The position numbers and the translations under genes were made by a program. From the NCBI GenBank assembly GCA_963801985.1, contig CAWDGV010000002.1:219921-283920 (forward strand): a DNA stretch of 64,000 nucleotides, in the 5' to 3' direction. Each line of letters opens with the position of its first letter. Position 1 is the first letter of the stretch. Source of the stretch: JABDQZ01 sp963801985 (GTDB taxonomy: Bacteria > Pseudomonadota > Gammaproteobacteria > Chromatiales > Chromatiaceae). Positions 18,764 to 26,437 of this stretch are shown here, in pieces. The notes under the pieces were generated by a model. It made no database searches. It was given only the letters and a program-made list of their open reading frames with translations, and was not told where the DNA came from.

Positions 18764-20116
18764 TCAACCCGGTAATTTCAGATTGTATTTTTCGATCTTG
18801 CGGTCCAGTGCGGGCCGGGAAATACCCAGCACTCTGCAGCTATTGGTTTTATGGCCACCGGTAAATTCGAGAACCCGCTGGATATGCTGTGCCTCGAGTT
18901 CATCCAGTGTCAGTAAATCATCCTCGCTGGTTTCCTGTTGTAGCTCAGTTGTTTTGGTCTCTGCTGATCCAAGACTGATCAGGTCGGAAGTAAGCTGCTT
19001 GCCGCGGGCATGTAACATGGCCTGGGTCATGACATTACCAAGTTCACGGACATTGCCGGGCCAATCATACTGAATAAGTTGTTCAATAAACTCCGGACTC
19101 AAGGTAGGGGTGGGCCTGTTAAGTTGTGTTGCAGACTTTTCCAGCAAAGCCCTGGCCAGCAGGGGAACATCCTCCTTGCGTTTGCGTAGCGGTGGCATCT
19201 GGATGTTAATTACATTTAAACGATAAATCAGGTCTTCACGAAACTGGCTGTCACGTGACATCTGGAACAAATCACGATTGGTTGCGGCAATCAGTCGGAC
19301 ATTGATTTTTTTTGTGGCTGTGGCGCCAACAGGCTCTATTGTTTGTTCCTGCAAGGTACGTAACAGTTTTGCTTGCAGGGATAAAGCCAGTTCCCCGATT
19401 TCATCAAGAAACAGGGTGCCGTTTTCAGCCAGCTCAAACTTGCCAGGCTTGCGTTGTGTTGCCCCGGTAAAGGCGCCTTTCTCATGACCAAAAAGCTCAC
19501 TTTCAAGCAAGCTGTCAACAATGGCGGCACAGTTAATCGCAATGAATGGCTGCCCGGAGCGATTACTATGCTCGTGAATCAGTTTGGCAACCAACTCCTT
19601 GCCGGTTCCAGATTCGCCCGTGATCAGTACGCTGGCAGTACTTTGTGAGCTTAAGGCGATTTCCTTGCTGACAGCCAGCATGGCACTGCTTTTGCCAATC
19701 AGGTCGCGTGACAGGTTGAGCTCTGCGGGTGGTGCTGATTGGCCGGACTCAGGGTGAACACGCAATGCCTTATTAACAGAGGCATCCAGGTCGGCTGTTT
19801 TGACCGGCTTGTGAATAAAATCCGCAGCGCCTTTGTTCATTGCGGTGATTGCGAGCTCAAGGTCATGGTGGCCGGTCATCATAATGACCGGCGGAGCGGT
19901 TGGAATGATGGTGATTTCATCCAGCAGGTCAATACCGTGACCATCCGGCAATTGTTGATCCAGCAGGATCAGGTCGTAAACAGAGTGTTGCAGGGCATCC
20001 CGGGCTTTTTCACAACCGGGAACATGCTGCGTTTTATAGCCCTCATCCTCGAAATGCAGCGACAGCATCTGCCCAAGGTTAACGTCATCCTCGATGATTA
20101 GAATTTTTTTCTGCAT
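18764..20116 (-). CDS. NtrC-family sigma-54-dependent response regulator (orphan)
   Basis: 450 aa: receiver domain (IEDDVNLGQML; LILLDQQLPDGHG), full AAA+ sigma-54 activator domain with Walker A GESGTGKE, GAFTGA loop, Walker B TLFLDEIGEL and arginine-finger region REDLIYRLNV, then a Fis-type HTH (TGGHKTNSCRVLGISRP). The start at 20116 gives MQKKILIIEDDV; the frame continues upstream to 20179, but this would run into the DUF423 gene. No partner kinase lies nearby. It is separated by 167 bp from the ECF sigma gene downstream. Confidence 0.92.
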   Translation of the reverse strand: MQKKILIIEDDVNLGQMLSLHFEDEGYKTQHVPGCEKARDALQHSVYDLILLDQQLPDGHGIDLLDEITIIPTAPPVIMMTGHHDLELAITAMNKGAADFIHKPVKTADLDASVNKALRVHPESGQSAPPAELNLSRDLIGKSSAMLAVSKEIALSSQSTASVLITGESGTGKELVAKLIHEHSNRSGQPFIAINCAAIVDSLLESELFGHEKGAFTGATQRKPGKFELAENGTLFLDEIGELALSLQAKLLRTLQEQTIEPVGATATKKINVRLIAATNRDLFQMSRDSQFREDLIYRLNVINIQMPPLRKRKEDVPLLARALLEKSATQLNRPTPTLSPEFIEQLIQYDWPGNVRELGNVMTQAMLHARGKQLTSDLISLGSAETKTTELQQETSEDDLLTLDELEAQHIQRVLEFTGGHKTNSCRVLGISRPALDRKIEKYNLKLPG

Positions 20117-20117
20117 C

Positions 20118-20528
20118 TCAGTATTGGCTTCCAGTGGTTTTATGTTTCCAGGCATAAATAAACAGGCAGGCCCAGCCAATCAGGAAGCACATGCCGCCAA
20201 TGGGAGTGATGAGACCCAGTGCCCTGGTTTGCAACAATGCAAGTAAATACAGGCTGCCGCTGAACAGGATGATGCCGCTAATAAAACCCCAGCCGGCCAG
20301 GCTTGACCAACGATTCTGCTGCGGTAGCAAGGCGATAGCGAGCAGGGCAAGGGTATGAAGAAGCTGGTAGTCAACACCGGTCTGAAAGGTCTGGAGCAGT
20401 GAGGGTGATATCAGTTTCTTTAGTCCATGGGCGCCAAAAGCACCTAAGGCGACACTGAGAAAGCCGTTTAAGGCGGCAACGATCAGGAAAAGACGGTTGA
20501 ATGGAATTACTTGATTTTGTCTGGTCAT
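20118..20528 (-). CDS. DUF423 membrane protein (YgdD family)
   Basis: 136 aa with four predicted membrane helices. The family signature ALNGFLSVALGAFGAHGLK near the N terminus and a terminal IGGMCFLIGWACLFIYAW helix are clear. Function unknown. Its stop is one base from the start of the response regulator downstream, so the two are likely cotranscribed. Confidence 0.88.
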   Translation of the reverse strand: MTRQNQVIPFNRLFLIVAALNGFLSVALGAFGAHGLKKLISPSLLQTFQTGVDYQLLHTLALLAIALLPQQNRWSSLAGWGFISGIILFSGSLYLLALLQTRALGLITPIGGMCFLIGWACLFIYAWKHKTTGSQY

Positions 20529-20737
20529 GTGTATTTCTGCAGAATAAGAGGCTTCTTTAACTATAGCTATTCTATTTTTTGATGGCTATCTCGATTAATT
20601 TTACTGATGGTAGTACGGTGAACTTGCGCAAAAGTAATACATATGGATATCTCCAAATGGATAGTAAATTCTAAATTTCTTTTAAAAACAATTAGTTATG
20701 AATTACCCATTAAAATCCTCAAATAAAGTTCATTTAT

Positions 20738-20795
20738 GGTGGCTAATCGAAAATTGTTTGGCACTAATGTCCTTAAATCATTATGGTTAGCCACC
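20738..20795. repeat. Inverted repeat in the long leader region of aprBA
   Basis: Perfect 9-bp arms (20738-20746 and 20787-20795, GGTGGCTAA with its complement) around a 40-base spacer. It is part of the 487-bp non-coding gap 20529-21015. A second 10-bp inverted pair in the same gap joins TGTCCTTAAA near 20768 with TTTAAGGACA near 20877. No open frame worth calling exists in the gap. Confidence 0.35.
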
Positions 20796-20897
20796 CTAAT
20801 CGAAGTCCGGGTAACCGGCCTAATAAACAGGAGTCGGTTGGTGGCATTTCAAACCCGGCGTTATTGAGTTTGAAGGTCTTTAAGGACATCAAAAGTT

Positions 20898-20926
20898 TTG
20901 AGCGAGTCGATCGTGCTTTTTATATA
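20898..20926 (+). promoter_or_regulatory. Candidate sigma-70 promoter of aprBA
   Basis: TTGAGC at 20898-20903, a 17-bp spacer, then TATATA at 20921-20926. Each hexamer matches four of six consensus bases. It would give a 5' leader of roughly 80 bases that contains the hairpin at 20964-20983. Confidence 0.35.
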
Positions 20927-20963
20927 AGAAATAAAACGACTGATCGATAAGTTCTTAAATCCT

Positions 20964-20983
20964 CATCATCAGACGTGATGATG
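20964..20983 (+). promoter_or_regulatory. 5' leader hairpin of aprBA
   Basis: Perfect 8-bp stem CATCATCA/TGATGATG with a 4-base loop, ending 32 bases before the aprB start and just ahead of the AAGGAG ribosome site. A similar hairpin at nearly the same distance precedes qmoA (29525-29545). Confidence 0.5.
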
Positions 20984-21015
20984 AAAATTCACTGCAGTGT
21001 AAGGAGAAAATACAC

Positions 21016-21489
21016 ATGCCTACATTTGTTCGTACTGAAAAGTGTGACGGCTGTAAAGGCCAAGATAAGACTGCGTGCATGTACATATGCCCGCATGACC
21101 TCATGAAGCTTGACAAAGACGGTTCTGACACCGGTCATGCCATGAAATCTTACAACCAAGAGCCAGATCAGTGCTGGGAATGCTACTCATGCATCAAGAT
21201 CTGTCCTCAGAACGCGATTGAAGCCCGTCCGTATGCCGACATCGTTCCTCTGGGTGGTTCTGTACAGCCTCTGCGTGGTACAGACTCTATTATGTGGACC
21301 ATCAAGTTCCGTAACGGCACCATGAAGCGTTTCAAGTTCCCGATTCGTACTACTCCAGAAGGTTCAATTGAGCCATATGCTGGTAAAGCAGATGCTGTTT
21401 TGGCAAACATTGGTAAGCCTGGTTTCTTTAACCATATGGAACAGAATGGTTATCGTGAAGGCGATGCAAGCGAACTGATCTGCAAGTAA
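21016..21489 (+). CDS. aprB: Adenylylsulfate reductase, beta subunit
   Basis: 157-aa iron-sulfur subunit that carries two [4Fe-4S] clusters and passes electrons between AprA and the Qmo complex. Cluster ligands are CDGCKGQDKTACMYICP and CWECYSCIKICPQNAIEARP. The C-terminal extension that embraces AprA is present. In sulfur oxidisers the enzyme runs from sulfite plus AMP to APS. A strong AAGGAG site precedes the start, and codon choice (GGT, CGT, GCT, GTT) is biased, as in highly expressed genes. Confidence 0.97.
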   Translation: MPTFVRTEKCDGCKGQDKTACMYICPHDLMKLDKDGSDTGHAMKSYNQEPDQCWECYSCIKICPQNAIEARPYADIVPLGGSVQPLRGTDSIMWTIKFRNGTMKRFKFPIRTTPEGSIEPYAGKADAVLANIGKPGFFNHMEQNGYREGDASELICK

Positions 21490-21533
21490 GCAGCCTGTTT
21501 TAGTTAAAAGTTCTAAATTTAGAGGTATTTATT

Positions 21534-23528
21534 ATGGGTGAATTCGGAAATCCGGATGTAGTCGAAGAAGAAGTAGACATCCTCATCATTGGTGGTGGTA
21601 TGGCTGCTTGCGGTACGGCTTATGAACTCGGTCCTTGGCTGGACGCTGCCAAAGCAGAAGGTCATGACATTTCTGTAAAACTGGTTGATAAAGCGGCACT
21701 TGACCGTTCTGGTGCTGTTGCCCAGGGTCTGTCTGCAATTAACACATACATTGGTCCTGAGCAGGATCCTGCGGATTACGCACGTATGGTTTCTAACGAC
21801 CTGATGGGTATTACCCGTGATGACCTGGCATATGACCTGGGTCGCCACGTGGATGAATCAGTACACTTGTTCGAAGAGTGGGGTCTGCCAATCTGGAAGA
21901 CTGACGAAAACGGCGAGCGTCATGATGGTTCTAAAGGTATGACTCCATTGAAGGACGGCGGTAAACCGGTACGTTCTGGTAAATGGCAGATCATGATCAA
22001 CGGTGAGTCTTACAAGTGGATCGTTGCAGAAGCTGCAAAGAAAGCACTGGGTATGGACAACATCCAGGAACGTATCTTTATTGTTAAGCTGGTTAACGAT
22101 GCTAACGATAAAAACCGTGTTGCTGGTGCTGTTGGTTTCTCTACTCGTGAAGACAAAGTTTATGTTTACAAATTCAAAGCTTGCCTGCTGGTAGCTGGTG
22201 GTTGTGTAAACATCTTCCGTCCACGTTCTGTTGGTGAAGGTCAAGGCCGTGCCTGGTACCCAGTCTGGAACGCAGGTTCAACTTACGCAATGGCTGCTGA
22301 AGCCGGTGCTGAGCTGACTCTGATGGAAAACCGCTTCGTACCAACCCGTTTCAAAGACGGTTACGGTCCTGTTGGCGCATGGTTCCTGTTGTTCAAATCC
22401 AAAGCAACTAACGCCTTTGGCGAAGTTTACATGGATCGCAACAAAGAAATGCTGGATGACTATCCTCCATACGGCCAGGCTGCAGTTCCTGCATCTTGCC
22501 TGCGTAACCACCTCATGCTGAAAGAAATGCGTGAAGGTCGTGGCCCAATCTGGATGGACACTGTTACAGCATTGGCTAACCTGCGCGAAACTCTGTCTCC
22601 ACGTGAAGTAAAACACCTGGAAGCAGAAGCTTGGGAAGACTTCCTTGACATGTGTATCGGTCAGTGTGGTATCTGGGCTGGTGAGAACATCGAACCAGAG
22701 AAGAAAAACTCTGAATTGATGCCTACCGAACCATACCTGCTGGGTTCACACTCAGGTTGTTGTGGTATTTGGGTTTCAGGTCCTGATGATGTTGGTGCGC
22801 CAACTGAAGAAACTGAAGCTGGTGTTCCTGATCACCTGCCATCTGGCTGGAACTGGGGCTACCGCAGCATGACGACTGTAAAAGGTCTGTTCACTGGTGG
22901 TGACGGTATCGGTGCTTCTGGTCATAAGTTCTCTTCTGGTTCACATGCAGAAGGTCGTATGGCTGCCAAGTCTATGATTAAGTTCGTTATCGACAACAAA
23001 GACCACAAGCCTGAACTGGCTGAGTCTGTTGATGACCTGGTTGCTGCTATTTATCAGCCAGTCAAGACTTACCTTGAGTTCAAAGACTACTCAACAGCGA
23101 TTGATATTAACCCTAACTATATCACTCCTCGCATGTTGCAGTTCCGTCTGCAGAAAATCATGGATGAGTACGTTGCCGGTGTTGCTACTTACTACACCAC
23201 CAACGAGCACATGCTTGACGTTGCAGAGCACAAGCTGAACGAGTTGAAAATTGACTCTCTGAAGATGCGTGCGAAAGACCTTCACGAATTACTTCGTGCA
23301 TGGGAAAACTATCACCGTATCCTTACAGCTGAAGCTCACATGAAGCACATCCAGTTCCGTCAGGAATCACGTTATCCTGGTTTCTACTACCGTATGGATA
23401 AAAACTTCGTTGACGAAGAAAACTGGAAATGTTTTGTTAACTCTATCTACGATAAAGAAACAAAACAGTGGACTTGCTTCAAACGTGCACACGTTGATCT
23501 CGTCGACAAGTCAAAACTGTTCAAATAA
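21534..23528 (+). CDS. aprA: Adenylylsulfate reductase, alpha subunit
   Basis: 664-aa FAD-containing catalytic subunit of APS reductase, full length. The N-terminal FAD motif IIGGGMAACGTAYELG, the LVDKAALDRSGAVAQGLSAIN segment and the fumarate-reductase-like fold extend through the protein; GGDGIGASGHKFSSGSHAEGR closes the flavin domain. It follows aprB by 44 bases and ends before a strong terminator, so aprBA forms a two-gene transcript. Use in sulfur oxidation rather than sulfate reduction is inferred from the lineage. Confidence 0.97.
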   Translation: MGEFGNPDVVEEEVDILIIGGGMAACGTAYELGPWLDAAKAEGHDISVKLVDKAALDRSGAVAQGLSAINTYIGPEQDPADYARMVSNDLMGITRDDLAYDLGRHVDESVHLFEEWGLPIWKTDENGERHDGSKGMTPLKDGGKPVRSGKWQIMINGESYKWIVAEAAKKALGMDNIQERIFIVKLVNDANDKNRVAGAVGFSTREDKVYVYKFKACLLVAGGCVNIFRPRSVGEGQGRAWYPVWNAGSTYAMAAEAGAELTLMENRFVPTRFKDGYGPVGAWFLLFKSKATNAFGEVYMDRNKEMLDDYPPYGQAAVPASCLRNHLMLKEMREGRGPIWMDTVTALANLRETLSPREVKHLEAEAWEDFLDMCIGQCGIWAGENIEPEKKNSELMPTEPYLLGSHSGCCGIWVSGPDDVGAPTEETEAGVPDHLPSGWNWGYRSMTTVKGLFTGGDGIGASGHKFSSGSHAEGRMAAKSMIKFVIDNKDHKPELAESVDDLVAAIYQPVKTYLEFKDYSTAIDINPNYITPRMLQFRLQKIMDEYVAGVATYYTTNEHMLDVAEHKLNELKIDSLKMRAKDLHELLRAWENYHRILTAEAHMKHIQFRQESRYPGFYYRMDKNFVDEENWKCFVNSIYDKETKQWTCFKRAHVDLVDKSKLFK

Positions 23529-23555
23529 GCGTATTTGACAGTCTTTGACTAGAAG

Positions 23556-23588
23556 AATCCGGGTGCCGAAAGGCATCCGGATTTTTTC
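23556..23588 (+). terminator. Rho-independent terminator of aprBA
   Basis: A 12-bp stem (23556-23567 with 23572-23583, one G-T pair), GAAA tetraloop, then six T. Confidence 0.9.
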
Positions 23589-23627
23589 ATCTTTGGGTTA
23601 TTAGTTATTTCTAATTAACTTAAGTCC

Positions 23628-23679
23628 TTAAACAACTGGAATTTACCACTAAAATACAGGTCTTATTCCAGCTGTTTAA
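23628..23679. repeat. Inverted repeat between aprBA and the ykgJ-like gene
   Basis: Arms 23628-23642 and 23665-23679 match at 14 of 15 positions, with a 22-base spacer and no T-run. It lies in the 274-bp gap 23529-23802 after the terminator and may be an operator or an RNA structure at the start of the next transcript. Confidence 0.4.
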
Positions 23680-23802
23680 AGATTTATGATGTAAATCTAG
23701 GTCGGATCAAGCATGGCGGATCCGGCAAAACCCGGTTTTTTATCCCTGTCGGTTCCGCTGCGCTTGAACCGATCTACACAGTAGACATATTTAGGTGTTG
23801 TT

Positions 23803-24744
23803 ATGAGTGATTTTAAATTCGATATTCCTTTCAAGAGTGATCTCGCTCCAACGATGTTAACTGAAAAGTCTGTCATCAAGTTTCGTTGTCATAAGGACAT
23901 CGAGTGTTTCAATGCTTGCTGTAAACACGCTGATGTAACCCTGGCGCCTTATGACATTATTCGTATGAAAAATGCCCTTGGCATGACTTCAGAAGAATTT
24001 TTAAAAGCTCATACCGTGCCTTTCCAGATGGATGCGCATGGTATGCCTGGTATCAAGATGCGGACGGATAACGAAGGTGCGTGCCTTTTCATGAAAGAAG
24101 GTGAAGGTTGTGGCATCTACGAAGACAGGCCTTCGGCCTGTCGTTATTATCCTGCCGGTCTATTGGCGATGAAGCCAACAGAAAAGCCTGGTGATGAAAA
24201 TCATTTCTTCATGATCAAGGAAGATCACTGCAAGGGGCACGAAGAGGATCGTGAAATCACCATCGCAGACTACCGTAAAGAGCAAGAAGTAGAAGAGTTT
24301 GATGATCATAACCAGCGCTGGTATCAGCTGATTTTGAAGAAAAAGTCGGGTGGCCCTGCAATTGGCAAACCTTCGGAAATGAGTTTGCAGTTGTTCTTCA
24401 TGGCTTCGTATGATGTTGATCGTTTCAGGCGTTTTGTTATGAGTGACAGTTTCAAAAATACCTATGCTTTCGATGAGTCATTTTACGAAAGCATGCAAAA
24501 TGACCTGAACCTGCTCGAATTCGGTCTGGATTTTCTGCATCAGATTCTGTTTGGTGAGAAGAAATTTGATGAGAAAGACGGTGCCTGGGAAAAGCGCATG
24601 GATGAGCGCAAGGAAATCTGGGAGCTGCGCCGCGAAGTAGAAGTCAAAAAATACGAGGAAGAGAAAGAGGAAGCACTGCGTGCCGCAACGTTAGGAGATG
24701 GTGAAGCAGCATGTGACGGTGATAGTGAGTGCACACCTAACTAA
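23803..24744 (+). CDS. YkgJ-type cysteine-cluster protein
   Basis: 313 aa. The N-terminal half carries a zinc/iron-chelating CxxxxCCxxC-type domain: FRCHKDIECFNACCKH, then CLFMKEGEGCGIYEDRPSACRYYP, and a further Cys in EDHCKGH. The C-terminal half is charged, with a glutamate- and lysine-rich helical tail and extra cysteines at the very end (CDGDSEC). The cluster may bind a metal; function unknown. It follows aprBA on the same strand but after a terminator, so it probably has its own promoter. A role with APS reductase is only suggested by position. Confidence 0.85.
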   Translation: MSDFKFDIPFKSDLAPTMLTEKSVIKFRCHKDIECFNACCKHADVTLAPYDIIRMKNALGMTSEEFLKAHTVPFQMDAHGMPGIKMRTDNEGACLFMKEGEGCGIYEDRPSACRYYPAGLLAMKPTEKPGDENHFFMIKEDHCKGHEEDREITIADYRKEQEVEEFDDHNQRWYQLILKKKSGGPAIGKPSEMSLQLFFMASYDVDRFRRFVMSDSFKNTYAFDESFYESMQNDLNLLEFGLDFLHQILFGEKKFDEKDGAWEKRMDERKEIWELRREVEVKKYEEEKEEALRAATLGDGEAACDGDSECTPN

Positions 24745-24768
24745 GCGCCGAATCAGCAAGAGACAGTA

Positions 24769-24800
24769 AAAGCCGGAGCATTTGCTCCGGCTTTTTTTTA
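24769..24800. terminator. Bidirectional terminator
   Basis: 10-bp stem (24771-24780 with 24783-24792) with a run of eight T on the plus strand and A-rich sequence on the other side, placed between the convergent ykgJ-like and tautomerase genes. Confidence 0.85.
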
Positions 24801-25001
24801 TAGGCCGCGTTTCCTTCTTAAGGTGACTGTTTCGCCGCTTATCCCCCAGTTGTCAGTTGCAACTTCATCAATCACAACCACTGTTGTCTGAGGATTTTTC
24901 CCCAGTACACGCTGGAGTAAATCTGTCGCACCCCTGATCAATTCCGCTTTTTTTTCCGGCGTTACATTTTCACTGGTTATTTTTATATTCACGTATGGCA
25001 T
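24798..25001 (-). CDS. 4-oxalocrotonate tautomerase family protein
   Basis: 67-aa small tautomerase. The N terminus is MPYVNIKI, so after Met removal Pro-1, the catalytic base of the family, is exposed. The length is typical for 4-OT subunits that assemble as hexamers. Substrate unknown; it sits alone between the ykgJ-like gene and the divergently transcribed exporter gene. Confidence 0.88.
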   Translation of the reverse strand: MPYVNIKITSENVTPEKKAELIRGATDLLQRVLGKNPQTTVVVIDEVATDNWGISGETVTLRRKRGL

Positions 25002-25102
25002 TTTTAAGTCCTAAACTGTTATTGGGCTGGCATATTACATTGTAGAAGAGCTGCTTGGCTCTAGCGTGTAAATTCATACTTGTAAACGGGCAGTAGATAC
25101 AT

Positions 25103-25885
25103 GTGACGGAATTAATACCATTGTCGAACGATCTGTTCTGGGTAGCGGTGCCAATAATTTTTCTTGCCGGCATGGTTCATGGTGCTTTTGGTATTGGATT
25201 TCCCCTGGTCGCGACTTCATTGCTTGCCTTGTTTGGTGATGTATTAACCGCGATGCTGATCACCTTGTTGCCGACAGTGTCAGTGAATCTGATGATTATT
25301 TTTCAAAGTGGTTTCAGTCAGCTCGACAAAATTAAAAAACATCTACTGATAATCCCTTTTGCGCTGGCCGGTACGTTGCTCGGCTCAAGCCTTTTGGTGC
25401 TGCTGGATCCGCGACCCTTTCTGTTGTTACTGTCAGCTGCAATCCTGCTCTATCTTAACCAGGACAAGCTGAAGCGGCTGAAATTGACTTGGATCGAAAG
25501 TCATCATTTGACAGCTTATGCGCTTTTCGGGCTGGTTGCAGGGATAATGGCCGGAACGGTAAATGTCATGATGCCGGTGCTGATCATTCTGTTTCTGGAG
25601 CTGAAATTGGCGATGGCATCAATGGTGATGCTGTTTAACATCAACTTTTTAAGCGGAAAACTGATGCAAAGCCTGTTTTTTAGTCAACAGTTGTCAGGCG
25701 TGGAGCCATTTTTGTTTAAAACCTTATGGTTGGTGCCGGTAGCTTTACTGGCACTGTTGCTCGGATCCGGGATCCGCGAGCGAATTGACGAGGCGCATTA
25801 TTTAAAATTTATGCGTGCTCTGTTATGGATTATTGCCGTGGTGCTTGTTGTGAGATTTTTCTACAGCTATATAGAGTCCGTATGA
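25103..25885 (+). CDS. TauE/SafE (TSUP) family membrane transporter
   Basis: 260 aa with about eight membrane helices in two repeats, each starting with a glycine-rich helix (GMVHGAFGIGFPLVATSLLALFG and GLVAGIMAGTVNVMMPVLI, which I shorten here as the two repeat starts). TSUP proteins carry sulfite, sulfoacetate and related anions. Its place between aprBA and qmo suggests export of sulfite or sulfate. The start is a GTG at 25103. The 3' end overlaps the convergent usp gene by 19 bases. Confidence 0.85.
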   Translation: MTELIPLSNDLFWVAVPIIFLAGMVHGAFGIGFPLVATSLLALFGDVLTAMLITLLPTVSVNLMIIFQSGFSQLDKIKKHLLIIPFALAGTLLGSSLLVLLDPRPFLLLLSAAILLYLNQDKLKRLKLTWIESHHLTAYALFGLVAGIMAGTVNVMMPVLIILFLELKLAMASMVMLFNINFLSGKLMQSLFFSQQLSGVEPFLFKTLWLVPVALLALLLGSGIRERIDEAHYLKFMRALLWIIAVVLVVRFFYSYIESV

Positions 25886-26427
25886 ATACGTCTTTTCTCT
25901 GGCAGGGGGACAATCAGGACCGGAATTTTGCAGCGCCGGATAACCCGGCGGGCAGTGTCACCAATAACGGCATCCTTAACCGACAAGCGGTATCCATGCT
26001 TGCTGATCACGAGCATGTCATAAATACCGCTATGGGCTTCTGCAAGTATCTTCTCCAGGGCATCGCCCATATCGACCTTAACTTCGTAGGCAAAAGCTGG
26101 CTGGCTGGATGCGCTACTCAATGAATCATCGCAAAACTGTTGAATGTTATTCCTGATTTCAACATTGTCTCTTTTTCGGGATATAAGGGTTTCCCGGGCT
26201 TCATCCAGTGTCTGGTTTTTCAATTCCTGCCACAGTGATTCGCTTGCATAGCCAAGAAGGTTTTCCAGGTTCTGGTTATCGACAACGTGATACACCGTAA
26301 GGTCGGCATTGAAGTTTTTAGCGAAGCTGGCGGCATGGGGGAAAGCGTGGCGACCTGATTCTGAAAGATCGGTGACGTAGAGGATTCTCTTGTAATTAAG
26401 AGTTTTTAAGGTGTTTTCTGTCTGCAT
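25867..26427 (-). CDS. UspA-type universal stress protein, TRAP-associated
   Basis: 186 aa with the Usp fold: N-terminal KRILYVTDLSESGRHAFPHA and C-terminal GDTARRVIRRCKIPVLIVP, with the nucleotide-binding GxxG pattern largely kept. I place the start at 26427 (MQTENTLKTL); the open frame continues upstream but runs into the TRAP gene. It follows the TRAP permease by 10 bases, like TeaD-type Usp proteins that regulate TRAP transport. Confidence 0.85.
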   Translation of the reverse strand: MQTENTLKTLNYKRILYVTDLSESGRHAFPHAASFAKNFNADLTVYHVVDNQNLENLLGYASESLWQELKNQTLDEARETLISRKRDNVEIRNNIQQFCDDSLSSASSQPAFAYEVKVDMGDALEKILAEAHSGIYDMLVISKHGYRLSVKDAVIGDTARRVIRRCKIPVLIVPLPEKRRIHTDSI

Positions 26428-26437
26428 TGTTCTATCC

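Noticed and set aside
18587..18775. Plus-strand 62-residue frame in the ECF upstream region
   Set aside because: Covers the promoter area of the sigma gene and the TGTAAC array; biased composition, no ribosome site.
22278..22616. Minus-strand open frame inside aprA
   Set aside because: Overlap with an intact, conserved catalytic gene; Cys- and Phe-rich pseudo-protein with no family.
24970..25173. Small minus-strand frame over the start of the TSUP gene
   Set aside because: Overlaps a well-supported gene and the tautomerase upstream region; no ribosome site and no family.
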